Of a DNA stretch of 64,000 nt, positions 45,108 to 55,763 are shown piece after piece. The translations under genes were made by a program, and so were the position numbers. Position 1 is the first letter of the stretch, and every line of letters starts with the position of its first letter. The DNA is from Alkalihalobacillus bogoriensis ATCC BAA-922. GTDB taxonomy: Bacteria; Bacillota; Bacilli; Bacillales; Bacillaceae_F. Where the stretch lies: positions 186,001 through 250,000 of the forward strand of contig NZ_KK211277.1 of the NCBI RefSeq assembly GCF_000621445.1. Direction: 5' to 3'. Below the pieces are notes generated by a model. That model saw only the letters and a program-made list of their open reading frames with translations, had not been told where the DNA came from and ran no database searches.

Positions 45108-47513
45108 TTACATAAACATTTGTGGATTTGTATCTATGGACAATTGTAATGGTCCTTGACTCGTTTCACGCATGTACATATGCTGAATTTCTCTTAGTAA
45201 TTCAGCTAGCTCTGGTTCATTTTTGTATTTTATCAAACATTGATATCGATATCTATCTTTAATCCGCGGGATCGGTGAAGCTACAGGGCCTAACACCTTA
45301 GTTTGATTTCCTAAGCTATTCTTTAAAAAGGCCGTTATTTTTTCCGTCACATGAATGACCTTTCCAAGTTCTGGATGGGAGACTGTAACTAATGTTAGAA
45401 AATAGTATGGAGGATAACCCGCTTTTTTTCGCAACGCCATCTCTTGATGAAAATATCGGATATAATCATGTTGTTTCACTAACTCTATACTATAATGTTC
45501 TGGTGTATATGTTTGGATGACAACTTCTCCTGGACGTTCATGTCTTCCTGCTCTTCCACTAACTTGGGTTAGCAATTGGAATGTTCGCTCTGACGCTCTA
45601 AAATCTGGCAAGTGTAACATCGAATCGGCAGCGAGCACACCAACAAGAGTGATATTAGGGAAATCTAGACCTTTGGCTATCATTTGAGTGCCTAATAGAA
45701 TATCGGCTTTTCCTTCCCCAAAAGCTTGTAATAATTTTTGGTGTGCTCCTTTTTTTCTTGTTGTATCGACATCCATTCGAATCACACGTGCTTCTGGTAG
45801 TAACTTTCCGAGCTCTTCTTCTACTTTTTGTGTTCCCGTTCCAAAAAAGCGGACATGCTCACTTCCGCATGAGTGACATGTCGTAATCATGTTTTCTTCA
45901 TGGCCACAATAGTGACACTTCAATGCATTTTGATTGCGGTGATACGTTAATGAGATATCACAATGCTCACACTGCGCTACATACCCACAGTCTCGACACA
46001 TCACAAATGTTGAATACCCTCTTCGGTTAAGAAAAAGAACAGTCTGTTCATTTTTTTCGAGACGGTCTTGTATATGTTGAAACAACGTGGCCGAAAACAT
46101 CGAGCGATTTCCAGCCCTTAATTCTTCTCTCATATCAATTATCTCTACTGCTGGTAACGGTTTATCATTCACTCGTTTTGTTAAAGGCAATACGTGGTAC
46201 CTTCCTCTAAGCCCTCTCGCATATGTTTCCAACGAAGGTGTTGCACTTCCTAACACAACTGGACATTCATGATATTTCCCTCGATAAATAGCCACTTCAC
46301 GAGCATTATACCTTGGATTATCTTCTTGTTTATAACTTCCTTCATGCTCTTCATCAATAATGATGAGCCCTAAGTTTTCAAACGGAGCGAAAATAGCAGA
46401 GCGGGCACCAACAACAACTCGAACTTGTTTACGGTGAATTTTTCGCCACTCGTCGTATTTCTCACCTACAGAAAGTCCACTATGTAAGACAGCGACTTCA
46501 TTTCCAAATCTACCTTTAAACCGCTCTACCATTTGAGGTGTTAACGAAATTTCAGGTACTAAAACAATCGCTTCTTTTCCTTCCTTAAGCACTTTGGCAA
46601 TCGCTTGCAAATAGACTTCTGTTTTCCCACTTCCCGTTACACCGTGCAATAAAAAAGTATCATGTCGTGTTTCCTTAATTGCAGCCAAAATCGGTTCAAT
46701 GGTTTGTTGTTGCTCTGTCGTCAGTGTGAGAGGTTCCGTTTTTGTAAACTCCAATTCATCGAAAGGATCGCGATACACTTCAACTTCGAATTGTTCAATT
46801 ATTCCTTTAGCTTCTAATCCTTTAACAGATGTTCGAGATGCATTTGTTTGTTCAAGAAGTTGCTGTAAAGAGATATCACTAGGATGTTGAATAAAAAAAG
46901 AGAGCAATTCCTTTTGTTTTGATGCTCGGTCTGATGTTTGGTCAAGCTCTTTTTTAAGTTGTTCAATCGGTTGAAGTATCCTTAATCTTTTCTCTAGCTT
47001 TTTTTGTCCTTTTTCTTTTACTTGATACATCATTTCTACTGTCCCATTTTTTACAGCTTGTTGAACTTCTTTCACAAGTTTTCCGTCTTTTTTTATTTCA
47101 TCCCATTGTCGAGAAGAAGAAGTTTCAAATAAAGGTAAAAGACGAGGAGAAAGATTAGTTTCGTCTAATACTCTAACTTCTTTTTTTACTGTTGTTCTCA
47201 TTGCTGCTGGGAGCATAACTTGATAAGCAGAAATCCGATAACATAAAATCGTTTCCGCTAGCCACTTTCCTATATTTAATAACTCTTCTGTTAAAACCGG
47301 TGTGACATCTAATAATTCAATAATTGATTTCACATTTTTCACAGACGAAACTTCAACGAGTTCAATGACAAACCCTTGAATTTTTCGTGGTCCAAAAGGA
47401 ACGACAACTCTCATCCCTTTTTCAATGACATCGACATATTCGGGTGGTACTTGATAATCAAAAAGCTTATCGGTTTGACCACTTGGAATGTCAACAATGA
47501 CTTTAGCAAACAT
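45108..47513 (-). CDS. priA: Primosomal replication restart helicase PriA
   Basis: PriA binds abandoned forks and reloads the replicative helicase. The 801-residue protein has the N-terminal 3'-DNA-binding domain (FAKVIVDIPSGQTDKLFDY), a winged helix region, helicase motifs LLHGVTGSGKTEVYL (Walker A), IIDEEHEGSYKQEDNPRY (DEEH box), VLGSATPSLE, FLNRRGYS, and the zinc-binding insert with eight cysteines (CRDCGYVAQCEHC, then CHYCGH and CHSCGS). It overlaps the coaBC stop by 11 bases. The order coaBC-priA-(def)-fmt is standard except for the missing def. Confidence 0.97.
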   Translation of the reverse strand: MFAKVIVDIPSGQTDKLFDYQVPPEYVDVIEKGMRVVVPFGPRKIQGFVIELVEVSSVKNVKSIIELLDVTPVLTEELLNIGKWLAETILCYRISAYQVMLPAAMRTTVKKEVRVLDETNLSPRLLPLFETSSSRQWDEIKKDGKLVKEVQQAVKNGTVEMMYQVKEKGQKKLEKRLRILQPIEQLKKELDQTSDRASKQKELLSFFIQHPSDISLQQLLEQTNASRTSVKGLEAKGIIEQFEVEVYRDPFDELEFTKTEPLTLTTEQQQTIEPILAAIKETRHDTFLLHGVTGSGKTEVYLQAIAKVLKEGKEAIVLVPEISLTPQMVERFKGRFGNEVAVLHSGLSVGEKYDEWRKIHRKQVRVVVGARSAIFAPFENLGLIIIDEEHEGSYKQEDNPRYNAREVAIYRGKYHECPVVLGSATPSLETYARGLRGRYHVLPLTKRVNDKPLPAVEIIDMREELRAGNRSMFSATLFQHIQDRLEKNEQTVLFLNRRGYSTFVMCRDCGYVAQCEHCDISLTYHRNQNALKCHYCGHEENMITTCHSCGSEHVRFFGTGTQKVEEELGKLLPEARVIRMDVDTTRKKGAHQKLLQAFGEGKADILLGTQMIAKGLDFPNITLVGVLAADSMLHLPDFRASERTFQLLTQVSGRAGRHERPGEVVIQTYTPEHYSIELVKQHDYIRYFHQEMALRKKAGYPPYYFLTLVTVSHPELGKVIHVTEKITAFLKNSLGNQTKVLGPVASPIPRIKDRYRYQCLIKYKNEPELAELLREIQHMYMRETSQGPLQLSIDTNPQMFM

Positions 47514-48717
47514 CGTAAGCCGTTCCTTTATAGTCGAGTATTTCTTTCCATATTTCAGTAGCGACTTCTTGTTTCGATAAAAGCGGGAGAGGTTTGACCA
47601 CTTTTTTTGTTATGATGAGGACCCGGTTTGTATCAGAAGCAAATCCTGCCCCTTTTTCTGTTATATCATTAGCAATAATCATATCTAAGTTCTTCCGTTC
47701 TAACTTGTCTTTAGCATAGTGTTCTACTTGTTGTGACTCAGCTGCAAATCCAATTAATAGTTGATGTTTTTTGTTTTCACCTAATGTTTTGAGGATATCT
47801 TTTGTTCGTTCAAATTCAATGGATAAAGGTCCTTCTTGTTTCTTTACTTTTTGTGAATACGTTTGTTTCGGTCGATAATCGGACACCGCAGCACTTTTAA
47901 TAACATAATCACTTGTTGGATATTCTTTAATAACAGCTTCATACATCTCTTCGGCCGTTACAACTGGAACAAATGTTAATCCTTTTGGGATGTCAAGAGA
48001 AGACGGACCTGAAATGAGGGTGACATTCGCACCTAGCTCGACCGCTTCTTGTGCTAGAGCATACCCCATTTTCCCTGAGGAGTGATTACTAATAAAACGA
48101 ACAGGATCAATTTTTTCTTGTGTTGGACCTGCTGTTATAAGAACGCTTTTATTTCGTAGTGGCTTCTCTTTTTCTTTAGCAAAAAAAGAAGTTAAACATG
48201 CTAATATATCATCTGGTTCTGGTAACCTTCCTTTTCCTACATATCCACAGGCAAGATAACCTTCTTCTGGTTCAATAAACTGATAGCCATCTAGACGAAT
48301 TCTCTCCATGTTCCGTTGAACAGCTGGATGCTCATACATATGAACATTCATTGCTGGAGCGACAAATACAGGTGCTGTCGTTGCTAGCAGTGTTGTCGAG
48401 ATCATATCATCAGCAATACCATTTGCTAATTTCCCTATCATGTTTGCCGTTGCAGGGGCAATGACAACAACATCAGCCCAATCAGCTATATCAATATGAG
48501 CAACAACCTGTGGGTCATTTTCACTAAATGTATCATCATAGACCATATTCCTTGATAATGTTTGAAATGTTAATGGTGTTACAAATTCCTTTGCAGACTT
48601 TGACATCGCAACCTTAACATTCGCCCCCGCTTGCACGAGTTTACTCGTTAATGCTGCAGCTTTAAATACGGCAATTCCCCCGGTTACACATAGCAACACA
48701 TTTTTCCCAACTATCAC
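47503..48717 (-). CDS. coaBC: Bifunctional phosphopantothenoylcysteine decarboxylase/synthetase CoaBC
   Basis: CoaBC carries out two consecutive steps of coenzyme A synthesis. The 404-residue protein has the N-terminal CoaC flavoprotein domain (LLCVTGGIAVFKAAALTSKL, VIAPATANMIGKLANGIADD, FVAPAMNVHMYEHP, and the substrate flap GYLACGYVGKGRLPEP with the key Cys) and the C-terminal CoaB domain (VLITAGPTQEKIDPVRF, NHSSGKMGYALAQEA). The start is GTG at 48715-48717 after AGGGGG. It lies beyond the rpoZ terminator, so it may start a separate transcript; no promoter was defined. Confidence 0.96.
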   Translation of the reverse strand: MIVGKNVLLCVTGGIAVFKAAALTSKLVQAGANVKVAMSKSAKEFVTPLTFQTLSRNMVYDDTFSENDPQVVAHIDIADWADVVVIAPATANMIGKLANGIADDMISTTLLATTAPVFVAPAMNVHMYEHPAVQRNMERIRLDGYQFIEPEEGYLACGYVGKGRLPEPDDILACLTSFFAKEKEKPLRNKSVLITAGPTQEKIDPVRFISNHSSGKMGYALAQEAVELGANVTLISGPSSLDIPKGLTFVPVVTAEEMYEAVIKEYPTSDYVIKSAAVSDYRPKQTYSQKVKKQEGPLSIEFERTKDILKTLGENKKHQLLIGFAAESQQVEHYAKDKLERKNLDMIIANDITEKGAGFASDTNRVLIITKKVVKPLPLLSKQEVATEIWKEILDYKGTAYDVC

Positions 48718-48765
48718 GCTTTGTTCCCCCTATCATACATGTAATGCGTTTAGGCATAATGAAAG

Positions 48766-48794
48766 AAAACAACCTACAAGGTATAGGTTGTTTT
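48766..48794 (-). terminator. Terminator after rpoZ
   Basis: AAAACAACCTA (48766-48776) pairs with TAGGTTGTTTT (48784-48794) around a 7-base loop, starting eight bases after the rpoZ stop; the minus strand ends TTTTCTTTC. Confidence 0.8.
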
Positions 48795-48802
48795 TATTTC
48801 TT

Positions 48803-49015
48803 TTACTCTTCTTCTGTATATCGCTCAAATTTAAGATGTTCATGAATAATTTCTTCTAACGCCATTCCCACTGGTTTATGTGATGCTGGTTTTGCTACTA
48901 ATGGTGCACGGCGCGCGTTTTCTTTAATTTCACGAGCTCGTTTCGATGATACGGTCACTAACGTATATTTTGAATCTAACTTATCCATTAAAGAGTCAAT
49001 TGATGGGTATAACAT
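48803..49015 (-). CDS. rpoZ: RNA polymerase omega subunit
   Basis: Omega assists assembly and stability of RNA polymerase. The 70-residue protein begins [20 protein letters not shown] and has [16 protein letters not shown] and the C-terminal [18 protein letters not shown], as in Bacillus YloH. GGAGG precedes the ATG by nine bases and lies in the gmk end; one base separates it from the gmk stop. A longer frame extends 30 codons into gmk and is not real. The linker after residue 30 ([12 protein letters not shown]) is slightly longer than in B. subtilis. Confidence 0.96.
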   Translation of the reverse strand: MLYPSIDSLMDKLDSKYTLVTVSSKRAREIKENARRAPLVAKPASHKPVGMALEEIIHEHLKFERYTEEE

Positions 49016-49016
49016 A

Positions 49017-49631
49017 TTATTCGACCTCCACAAGTTGTTTGTATTTTTCAATAAGTCGTTCTCGCTTACAATGTTCCGCAACGACGATAGCTTTAATCCG
49101 CTCAACCGCTAATTCTACTTCGTCATTTTCAACGACATAATCATATTTTTTCATCATTTCAATTTCTTCTTTAGCGACTGTCATTCTTTTGTCAATGATT
49201 TCCGCTGTTTCTGTGCCACGACCTTGGATTCGCTTTCGGAGCTCAGCTAAGCTTGGTGGCATCAGAAAGATAAATACTCCTTCTGGAAACCGCTCTCTCA
49301 CTTTTAACGCTCCTTGCACTTCGATTTCTAAAATAATATCTGTTCCTGCCTCTAATGTTTGACGAACATAGTCAATTGGTGTGCCATAATAATTCCCAAC
49401 ATATTCAGCCCATTCTAATAGTTGATTTTTCTCAATCATCGTTTCAAATTGTTCACGCGATTTAAAAAAATAGTTCACACCATCTTCTTCTCCGGCTCTT
49501 GGTGAACGTGTTGTTGCGGAAACTGAATATTGAATATCTGTATTTTCTTTCCGAAGTGCCGCACAAACCGTCCCTTTTCCTACTCCGGCTGGACCTGACA
49601 GCACTATTAGTAAACCTTTTTCTTTCTTCAT
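49017..49631 (-). CDS. gmk: Guanylate kinase
   Basis: Gmk phosphorylates GMP to GDP and is inhibited by (p)ppGpp in Firmicutes. The 204-residue protein has the P-loop [22 protein letters not shown]-binding [20 protein letters not shown], and the LID region [22 protein letters not shown] lies five bases before the ATG at 49629-49631; the frame is open eight more codons upstream. It sits between remA and rpoZ in the standard remA-gmk-rpoZ order, 30 bases after remA. Confidence 0.97.
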   Translation of the reverse strand: MKKEKGLLIVLSGPAGVGKGTVCAALRKENTDIQYSVSATTRSPRAGEEDGVNYFFKSREQFETMIEKNQLLEWAEYVGNYYGTPIDYVRQTLEAGTDIILEIEVQGALKVRERFPEGVFIFLMPPSLAELRKRIQGRGTETAEIIDKRMTVAKEEIEMMKKYDYVVENDEVELAVERIKAIVVAEHCKRERLIEKYKQLVEVE

Positions 49632-49661
49632 ATGTACCTCCATTATATAAGCCACATGACT

Positions 49662-49925
49662 TTAAGCTTCGTCTGCACCATCCTCTTTTGTTGTCAACCG
49701 TTGAGCAACCGTTTCAGGTTGGACTGCACTTAAAATAACATGATCACTATCTGCTATAATTACTGCTCTTGTTCTCCGACCATATGTAGCATCAATCAGC
49801 ATATTTCTGTCTCTTGCTTCTTGAATAATTCGTTTTATTGGTGCGGACTCAGGACTTACAATTGAAATGATTCGATTAGCAGAAACAATATTCCCAAACC
49901 CAATATTGATTAATTTAATATTCAT
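49662..49925 (-). CDS. remA: Extracellular matrix regulator RemA
   Basis: RemA is a DNA-binding ring-forming activator of biofilm matrix and osmoprotection genes in B. subtilis. The 87-residue product is almost identical there: [59 protein letters not shown] and [13 protein letters not shown]. The conserved Arg-rich YGRRTR segment binds DNA in the known protein. GGGGGAAATTTTC precedes the ATG at 49923-49925. It leads the remA-gmk-rpoZ cluster and follows yloC; the 106-base gap upstream probably contains its promoter, but only weak -10-like sequences (TATAGT/TAGAAT around 49985-50000) were seen. Confidence 0.96.
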   Translation of the reverse strand: MNIKLINIGFGNIVSANRIISIVSPESAPIKRIIQEARDRNMLIDATYGRRTRAVIIADSDHVILSAVQPETVAQRLTTKEDGADEA

Positions 49926-50031
49926 GAAAATTTCCCCCATTAGGTGAGCGCTCCTACAACTCCCACTATTTTTGCCATTCTATAATTACTATATACGAAA
50001 ATTCGTTCGAGCACTAGCGGGAATTCTCGTT

Positions 50032-50913
50032 TTATTCAATATTTTGCACTTGTTCTTTAATTTTCTCTATCTCACTCTTTAATTCTACTACTTGCTGACT
50101 AATATGTATATCATTTGCTTTTGAACCTATTGTGTTTGCTTCCCGATTTAATTCTTGAACGAGAAAATCTAACTTTCTTCCAATCGGTTCATCTTCATGT
50201 AAGATGACAAGAAACTGTTGGCAATGCGACGTCAATCTTGTTAGCTCTTCATCAATATTTGATTTATCTGCAAATAAGGCCACTTCTGTTATGACTCTCG
50301 CCTCATCCATGTCAAGTTGTCCCTCTACTGCATCTTTTATTTTCTTATACAGTTTTTTTTCATATTTTGACACAATCGTTGGTGCATACTCTTTTAGTTC
50401 ATCGACAATGAAAGATATTTTTACAATTCTTTTTTTCACATCATCACACAACACAGAACCTTCTTCTTGTCTCATATTTACAAGCTGAAGAAGGGCATTT
50501 TCAACCGCTTCTACAATAGTAGCTTGAAGATGGGTAGATTCATTTTCCTTTTCAATCACTTCCACAACATTATCTTGAAATAAAATCGTTTCTAGTAGCT
50601 TCTCTTTAGCTACCCCTGTCTTATTCATCATTTCGTCCGCCACTTTTGTATACTCTTTCACTAGCGACCAATCTACTTTTACTGATTTTGTCACCAACTC
50701 TTCTCCATCAATTCCGATGTAAAGCTCTATTTTCCCTCGTTTTATTTGTTCTTGAACTCGTTTTTTTATCCGGTCTTCGATTTGTAAAAATTGTCGAGGA
50801 ATTCTGATTGTTATTTCGGAAAAACGATGGTTAAAAGACCGTATTTCAACAGTGACTTTCCCACTTTCACTAGATACAGAAGCTTGACCGTACCCTGTCA
50901 TACTCTTTACCAT
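50032..50913 (-). CDS. yloC: YicC/YloC family endoribonuclease
   Basis: YloC belongs to the YicC family, whose members are endoribonucleases. The 293-residue protein starts MVKSMTGYGQASVSSESGKV and has IRSFNHRFSEITIRIPRQ, a long helical middle, and the C-terminal EPIGRKLDFLVQELNREANT, IGSKANDIHISQQVVELKS, IEKIKEQVQNIE. The ATG at 50911-50913 fits the family N-terminus; the frame continues upstream 44 codons without similarity, over the promoter. The ribosome-binding site (GTGGATGTG) is only moderate. It precedes remA, as in B. subtilis. Confidence 0.95.
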   Translation of the reverse strand: MVKSMTGYGQASVSSESGKVTVEIRSFNHRFSEITIRIPRQFLQIEDRIKKRVQEQIKRGKIELYIGIDGEELVTKSVKVDWSLVKEYTKVADEMMNKTGVAKEKLLETILFQDNVVEVIEKENESTHLQATIVEAVENALLQLVNMRQEEGSVLCDDVKKRIVKISFIVDELKEYAPTIVSKYEKKLYKKIKDAVEGQLDMDEARVITEVALFADKSNIDEELTRLTSHCQQFLVILHEDEPIGRKLDFLVQELNREANTIGSKANDIHISQQVVELKSEIEKIKEQVQNIE

Positions 50914-50935
50914 ACTTATCACATCCACTTTCTCT

Positions 50936-50964
50936 ATTCTAACCAATTTTACCATTTGCAACAA
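50936..50964 (-). promoter_or_regulatory. Possible promoter of yloC
   Basis: TTGTTG (50959-50964), 17 bases, TAGAAT (50936-50941) on the minus strand, close upstream of yloC and downstream of the P-ATPase terminator. Confidence 0.5.
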
Positions 50965-51079
50965 GTAGAAGAAAGAAGAGCGTTTTTTCAACAGCCATTT
51001 TGTTATTGTTATTGGGGAAAGTTGCTGTATGCACTGAATTGGCATCCAATATGTACAAGCAGGGGTGAAACTAAGACAA

Positions 51080-51112
51080 AACGCCTTTGAGAATCCAAGT
51101 CTCTAAGGCGTT
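51080..51112 (-). terminator. Terminator after the P-type ATPase gene
   Basis: AACGCCTTTGAGA (51080-51092) pairs with TCTCTAAGGCGTT (51100-51112) with one mismatch and a 7-base loop; the U run on the minus strand is short (TTTTG). Confidence 0.7.
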
Positions 51113-51136
51113 GTATTGTCTCTTTTTTCAAATCCA

Positions 51137-53839
51137 TTATTTTTTTAGTAGTCTGAACCCACCTAATGCCACAGTTGGAATAGCAGCCATTCCAAGAATT
51201 AACAACCACTCTCTTCCTGTCAAACTTGTTGTATGGAAAATCCCTTGAAGTGGTGGGTAATAAACAACGACCAACATTAAAAGTATGGATGATAACACAG
51301 CAAATACAAGATAAATATTTTCAAACGGATTTCGATGGAAAACCGAGTACTCACTGCGACAATCAAACACATGAATGAGCTGGGCCATTACTAATGTCAC
51401 AAATGCGACCGTCTGTGCTTTCATTAAATCATTTGGATCCGCATTTAGGGTAACCATAAAGGCGACTAGTGTAACAATCCCAATCATAAATCCACGGCTT
51501 ATAATTTTCCATGCTAGCCCTCTAGCAAACACACCTTCATTTGGACTACGCGGTGGTCTTTTCATGACATCACCTTCTGCTTTGTCCATTCCAAGAGCCA
51601 TTGCAGGTAATCCATCTGTTACTAAATTAATCCATAAAATTTGAATGGCTACCAATGGCAGTGGAAGACCTAACATCATAGCAAATAGCATGACAAGAAT
51701 TTCACCAACATTTGAGGCAAGCATATAGCGAATGAATTTTCTTATATTTTCATAGATATTGCGACCTTCTTTAATAGCAGCTTTAATCGTAGCGAAATTA
51801 TCATCACTTAAGATTAAAGAAGAAGCTTCTTTTGCTACATCTGTTCCTGTAATCCCCATGGCAATCCCAATATTCGCTGCTTTAATTGCAGGAGCATCAT
51901 TCACACCATCACCTGTCATTGCTACAATATGACCTTTTGCTTGCAGAGCCTTTACAATTTTCAACTTATGTTCAGGCGATACCCGCGCATACACGTACAC
52001 ATCATCAACAATTTCTTCTAAATCTTTCACACTTAATCTAGATAAGGTTTGACCATCTAACACTTTTCCTCCCTTTGGAAGAATACCTAATTGTGTGGCT
52101 ATCGCTTTAGCCGTTATTACATGATCACCCGTTATCATAATCGTTTTTATTCCTGCTTGACGACACTCACGAATAGAGTCACGGACTTCTTCTCGTGGCG
52201 GGTCAATCATACCTTGCAATCCAATAAACGTTAAATTTCGTTCCACATCTAATGTTTGTTCTATCGATTCCCCAGCTTTAATCGGTCGATATGCAATCGC
52301 AATTGTTCGTAAGGCTTGGCTTGCTAGTGTCGTAATCGCCTCATTTACTCTATCAAGATGACGAGACGTTAATGGTTCCATTTTTTCAGCATAGACGATG
52401 TCTGTACTATTCGATAATATGACATCTGGTGCACCTTTTGTAATCGCGTATAATTGACCTTTTTTATCTTTTACAATGACAGTCATCATCTTTCTCGTCG
52501 ATTCAAACGGAAATTCTTTTACAACGGTAAACTGACTTTGAATTTCCTCGTCTTTTATCCCCGCTTTCATCGCAGCAACTACAAGTGCCCCTTCAGTCGG
52601 ATCACCGTCAAGTTGATATGTCGTTTTTGCTTTTTTTAAAACCCCGTCTTTTTCCTTCTTTACTTTAATTGAAGCATGGTTACATAGCTTTCCGTAAACA
52701 AGCAATTGTTGCAGTGTTCGATTTGACTCTACTTTTACTTTCTTTCCTTCGTAGAGAAAGTCACCAACGGGCTCATATCCTGTTCCTGTAATATTCCATG
52801 TTTTTCCTCCAGACCAAACATGAGTAACGGTCATTTTATTTTGTGTTAATGTTCCTGTTTTATCTGAACAAATAACAGAAGCACAACCTAGTGTTTCAAC
52901 CGCTGGTAGTTTACGAACGATGGCTTTTCTTTTAATCATTCGTTGAACACCAAGGGCAAGTGCAACTGTAACAATGGCCGGAAGTCCTTCTGGAATTGCT
53001 GCCACCGCTAAAGAGACCCCAGCTAAAATCATCGTATACACATCATGACCTTGTATTACACCGATAATAACAACAAGTGCGGTTAACATTAGTGCAGCTA
53101 CAATTAATATTTTCCCTAATTGCTCTAATTTACGTTGAAGTGGGGTCACTAATGTTTCTGTTGATTGTAACAGGTGAGCAATTTTGCCCATTTCTGTTTT
53201 CATTCCTGTTGCGACAATGACTCCGATTCCATTTCCTTGTGTAACCATTGTCCCCATAAAAGCCATATTTTCTTGATCCCCGACTTCAATCGTATCACCT
53301 TTAATCGAATCGACGACTTTTTGAACAGGTACAGATTCTCCAGTAAGAGAAGACTCTTCTATTTTAAGGCCGCTTGCTGAAACTAAACGTATATCTGCCC
53401 CAATTCGATCTCCACTTGCTATTTTCACAACATCTCCTACAACAGCTTCACTCGATAGGATTTTGACCCATTGTCCTTCTCGAAGCACAACCATTTGCGG
53501 GGCGGATAATTCTTTAAGTGCTGCTAATGATTTTTCAGCCTTTCTCTCTTGGACAAATCCAAGAACTCCATTTAATAATACAATGACCATAATGGTAATG
53601 GCATCAATATATTCCCCTAGTAATCCCGATATCAATGTTGCCGCGAGTAATACAAGAACCATAAAATCTTTAAACTGATTTAAAAACACGAATAGGGCTG
53701 AAGGTTTATCTCCCTCATCTAATTTATTTTCTCCATATTGTTTAAGTCGTTTTTCTGCCTCCTTTTTTGTTAAACCTTTTTGCATGTGAGTTCCTGTTGA
53801 TCTTTCGACCTCATTAATCTCCATCTCGTACCATTTCAT
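51137..53839 (-). CDS. Calcium-transporting P-type ATPase (YloB-like)
   Basis: This P2A-type cation pump is like B. subtilis YloB, a Ca2+ ATPase. The 900-residue protein has the cation ATPase N-terminal domain ([20 protein letters not shown]), actuator motif [10 protein letters not shown], the membrane Ca-binding motif [18 protein letters not shown], the phosphorylation site [18 protein letters not shown], and the hinge [20 protein letters not shown], with about ten membrane segments. Helix 6-type [13 protein letters not shown] supports Ca2+/Mn2+ specificity. The ATG at 53837-53839 follows GGGGTGTGGG; a 34-codon upstream extension is not conserved. It is divergent from rqcH. Substrate is inferred from family. 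Confidence 0.93.
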   Translation of the reverse strand: MKWYEMEINEVERSTGTHMQKGLTKKEAEKRLKQYGENKLDEGDKPSALFVFLNQFKDFMVLVLLAATLISGLLGEYIDAITIMVIVLLNGVLGFVQERKAEKSLAALKELSAPQMVVLREGQWVKILSSEAVVGDVVKIASGDRIGADIRLVSASGLKIEESSLTGESVPVQKVVDSIKGDTIEVGDQENMAFMGTMVTQGNGIGVIVATGMKTEMGKIAHLLQSTETLVTPLQRKLEQLGKILIVAALMLTALVVIIGVIQGHDVYTMILAGVSLAVAAIPEGLPAIVTVALALGVQRMIKRKAIVRKLPAVETLGCASVICSDKTGTLTQNKMTVTHVWSGGKTWNITGTGYEPVGDFLYEGKKVKVESNRTLQQLLVYGKLCNHASIKVKKEKDGVLKKAKTTYQLDGDPTEGALVVAAMKAGIKDEEIQSQFTVVKEFPFESTRKMMTVIVKDKKGQLYAITKGAPDVILSNSTDIVYAEKMEPLTSRHLDRVNEAITTLASQALRTIAIAYRPIKAGESIEQTLDVERNLTFIGLQGMIDPPREEVRDSIRECRQAGIKTIMITGDHVITAKAIATQLGILPKGGKVLDGQTLSRLSVKDLEEIVDDVYVYARVSPEHKLKIVKALQAKGHIVAMTGDGVNDAPAIKAANIGIAMGITGTDVAKEASSLILSDDNFATIKAAIKEGRNIYENIRKFIRYMLASNVGEILVMLFAMMLGLPLPLVAIQILWINLVTDGLPAMALGMDKAEGDVMKRPPRSPNEGVFARGLAWKIISRGFMIGIVTLVAFMVTLNADPNDLMKAQTVAFVTLVMAQLIHVFDCRSEYSVFHRNPFENIYLVFAVLSSILLMLVVVYYPPLQGIFHTTSLTGREWLLILGMAAIPTVALGGFRLLKK

Positions 53840-53897
53840 GCCCACACCCCATATCTTACTAGTAAAATCATTTAAACAACCTATACAAGCCATCTTA

Positions 53898-53926
53898 TTC
53901 AAGCACGTCCTAAAAAATGCTATACT
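53898..53926 (+). promoter_or_regulatory. Promoter of rqcH
   Basis: TTCAAG (53898-53903), 17 bases, TATACT (53921-53926), 40 bases ahead of the rqcH start in the divergent gap with the P-ATPase gene. Confidence 0.65.
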
Positions 53927-53965
53927 GTTAATTGAACGCAAGTTTTTTATAGAAAGGTGATCTTT

Positions 53966-55675
53966 ATGTCTTTTGATGGACTCATAACACGAGCAATTAC
54001 CGAAGAGTTCCGTTCTCTTTTTGAAACAGGTAGAATTTCAAAAATATATCAACCTTATAAAAATGAGATCATCCTTGCGATACGGGCGCAAGGTCAAAAT
54101 TATCAACTATTACTTTCAGCAAACCCGAGCTTTTCGCGCGCTCATATTACAATGGAAAAGTATGAAAACCCAAAAACCCCTCCCATGTTTTGCATGTTGC
54201 TTAGAAAACATTTAGAAGGGGCGATTATCGATAAAATTGAACAAGTAGAAATGGAACGAATCATCATTCTCCATATAAAAGGAAAAGATGAATTAGGTGA
54301 TATCAGTCAAAAACAACTGATTATCGAAATCATGGGCAGACATAGTAATATTATTTTAGTTGATTCGACTACGAGAAAAATAATAGACAGTATTAAACAT
54401 GTTTCACTTTCACAAAGCAGTGTCAGAACGGTCTTACCTGGTCAACCGTATGAGTTTCCTCCTCCACAAGAGAAACTTGATCCTTTTACCATTACAAAAG
54501 AAGAGTTTCAACAAAAACTAGACTTTAATCAAGGTAAACTTGATAAGCAAATCGTTGACCGCTTTTCTGGCATTTCTCCTCTAGTAGCTAAAGAAATTTA
54601 TGCACGAGCTGGGTTGGCTAACCGCCAAACCCTTACTGATGCCTTCTTTTCTGTCATTGACCCACTAAAGGAAAAAAAGGTTGTTCCTCAAAAAATTACA
54701 GTCGCAGATAAGGAATACTTCTCCATTATTCCGATGACTCATCTTGGTGGGAATGTCCAAACCTTTGAATCGGTTAGTTTACTTCTTGACAGATTTTATT
54801 ACGGAAAGGCAGAAAGAGATAGAGTAAAACAACAAGGACAAGACATCGAACGATTTATTCGAAATGAGTGGCAAAAAAACAATAAAAAAATTAAAAAGCT
54901 TGAACAAACGTTACAAGAAGGAGAAAAAGCAAATAAGTATCAACGCTTTGGTGAACTGCTTACTGCCAATTTACACGTTGTAAAACGTGGGGATACAACT
55001 GTTGAAGTTGTTGACTATTATGATGAAAACAGCGGTACGATAGAAATCAAACTTGACCCGTTGAAATCTCCTTCAGAAAATGCCCAGCAGTTTTTTCGAA
55101 AATATAACAAAGGAAAAAATTCAATTGCAGTTGTCCTTGAACAAATTAAACTAGCAAAAGAAGAAATGTCCTATTTTGAGCAACTGATTCAACAAGTGGA
55201 ATCTGCTTCCCCTAAAGATATTGAAGAAATACGCGAAGAATTAGTGGAAGGTGGGTATTTACGGAAACGCCGAAACGACGTTAAAAAGAAAAAGAAAGAG
55301 GATAAGCCACAACTTGACCGTTATGTATCGTCAACAGGATTAGAAATTGTGGTAGGAAAAAATAATAAACAGAACGAATATATTACTAACAAATTAGCAA
55401 GACAAGATGAACTATGGTTTCATACAAAAGATATTCCAGGTTCACATGTTGTCATCCGTAGCACGACTGTCGATGAGAAATCGATTATGGAAGCTGCGCA
55501 TTTAGCTGCTTATTTTAGTAAAGCGAAACATTCTAGTTCTGTACCCGTCGATTATACAAAAATTCGGCATGTTAAAAAACCAAACGGAGCAAAGCCTGGC
55601 TTTGTCATTTATGATAATCAAACAACCGTTTACGTGACTCCTGATGAAGATCTTGTTGTTTCACTACGCATTTAA
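53966..55675 (+). CDS. rqcH: Ribosome quality control protein RqcH (YloA/FbpA, NFACT family)
   Basis: RqcH binds obstructed 50S subunits carrying peptidyl-tRNA and directs addition of C-terminal alanine tails as degrons. The 569-residue protein has the NFACT-N domain (1-about 175, [44 protein letters not shown]), a helix-hinge and coiled-coil middle (about 280-430, [16 protein letters not shown]), and the NFACT-R domain (about 450-560) with [17 protein letters not shown] and [18 protein letters not shown]. The ATG at 53966 follows AAAGGTG; an in-frame GTG at 53957 is part of that site. Position 97 is Glu followed by Arg98, where B. subtilis has the functionally important Asp97-Arg98. It has its own promoter and ends in a bidirectional terminator with pyrE. 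Confidence 0.96.
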   Translation: MSFDGLITRAITEEFRSLFETGRISKIYQPYKNEIILAIRAQGQNYQLLLSANPSFSRAHITMEKYENPKTPPMFCMLLRKHLEGAIIDKIEQVEMERIIILHIKGKDELGDISQKQLIIEIMGRHSNIILVDSTTRKIIDSIKHVSLSQSSVRTVLPGQPYEFPPPQEKLDPFTITKEEFQQKLDFNQGKLDKQIVDRFSGISPLVAKEIYARAGLANRQTLTDAFFSVIDPLKEKKVVPQKITVADKEYFSIIPMTHLGGNVQTFESVSLLLDRFYYGKAERDRVKQQGQDIERFIRNEWQKNNKKIKKLEQTLQEGEKANKYQRFGELLTANLHVVKRGDTTVEVVDYYDENSGTIEIKLDPLKSPSENAQQFFRKYNKGKNSIAVVLEQIKLAKEEMSYFEQLIQQVESASPKDIEEIREELVEGGYLRKRRNDVKKKKKEDKPQLDRYVSSTGLEIVVGKNNKQNEYITNKLARQDELWFHTKDIPGSHVVIRSTTVDEKSIMEAAHLAAYFSKAKHSSSVPVDYTKIRHVKKPNGAKPGFVIYDNQTTVYVTPDEDLVVSLRI

Positions 55676-55710
55676 CAGCCCAAGTAAAATAGTAATTACA
55701 ATGTTTTATA

Positions 55711-55763
55711 AAAAAAGAAAGGGGAACTTCAGGATTGCACACTGAAGTTCCCCTTTCTTTTTT
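55711..55763. terminator. Bidirectional terminator between rqcH and pyrE
   Basis: GGGGAACTTCAG (55721-55732) pairs with CTGAAGTTCCCC (55742-55753) around a 9-base loop, extended by AAAGAAA/TTTCTTT and A/T runs on both sides. It ends both the plus-strand rqcH and the minus-strand pyr operon. Confidence 0.95.

Noticed and set aside
49016-49105. Long form of rpoZ overlapping gmk
   Set aside because: The extra 30 codons lie within gmk in another frame; the short form starts with the conserved [13 protein letters not shown] after GGAGG.
50914-51045. 44-codon N-terminal extension of yloC
   Set aside because: No similarity to the family N-terminus and it covers the likely yloC promoter; the MVKSMTGYGQ start is conserved.
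53840-53941. 34-codon N-terminal extension of the P-type ATPase
   Set aside because: The extension covers the divergent promoter region of rqcH and is absent from the family; GGGGTGTGGG marks the later ATG.
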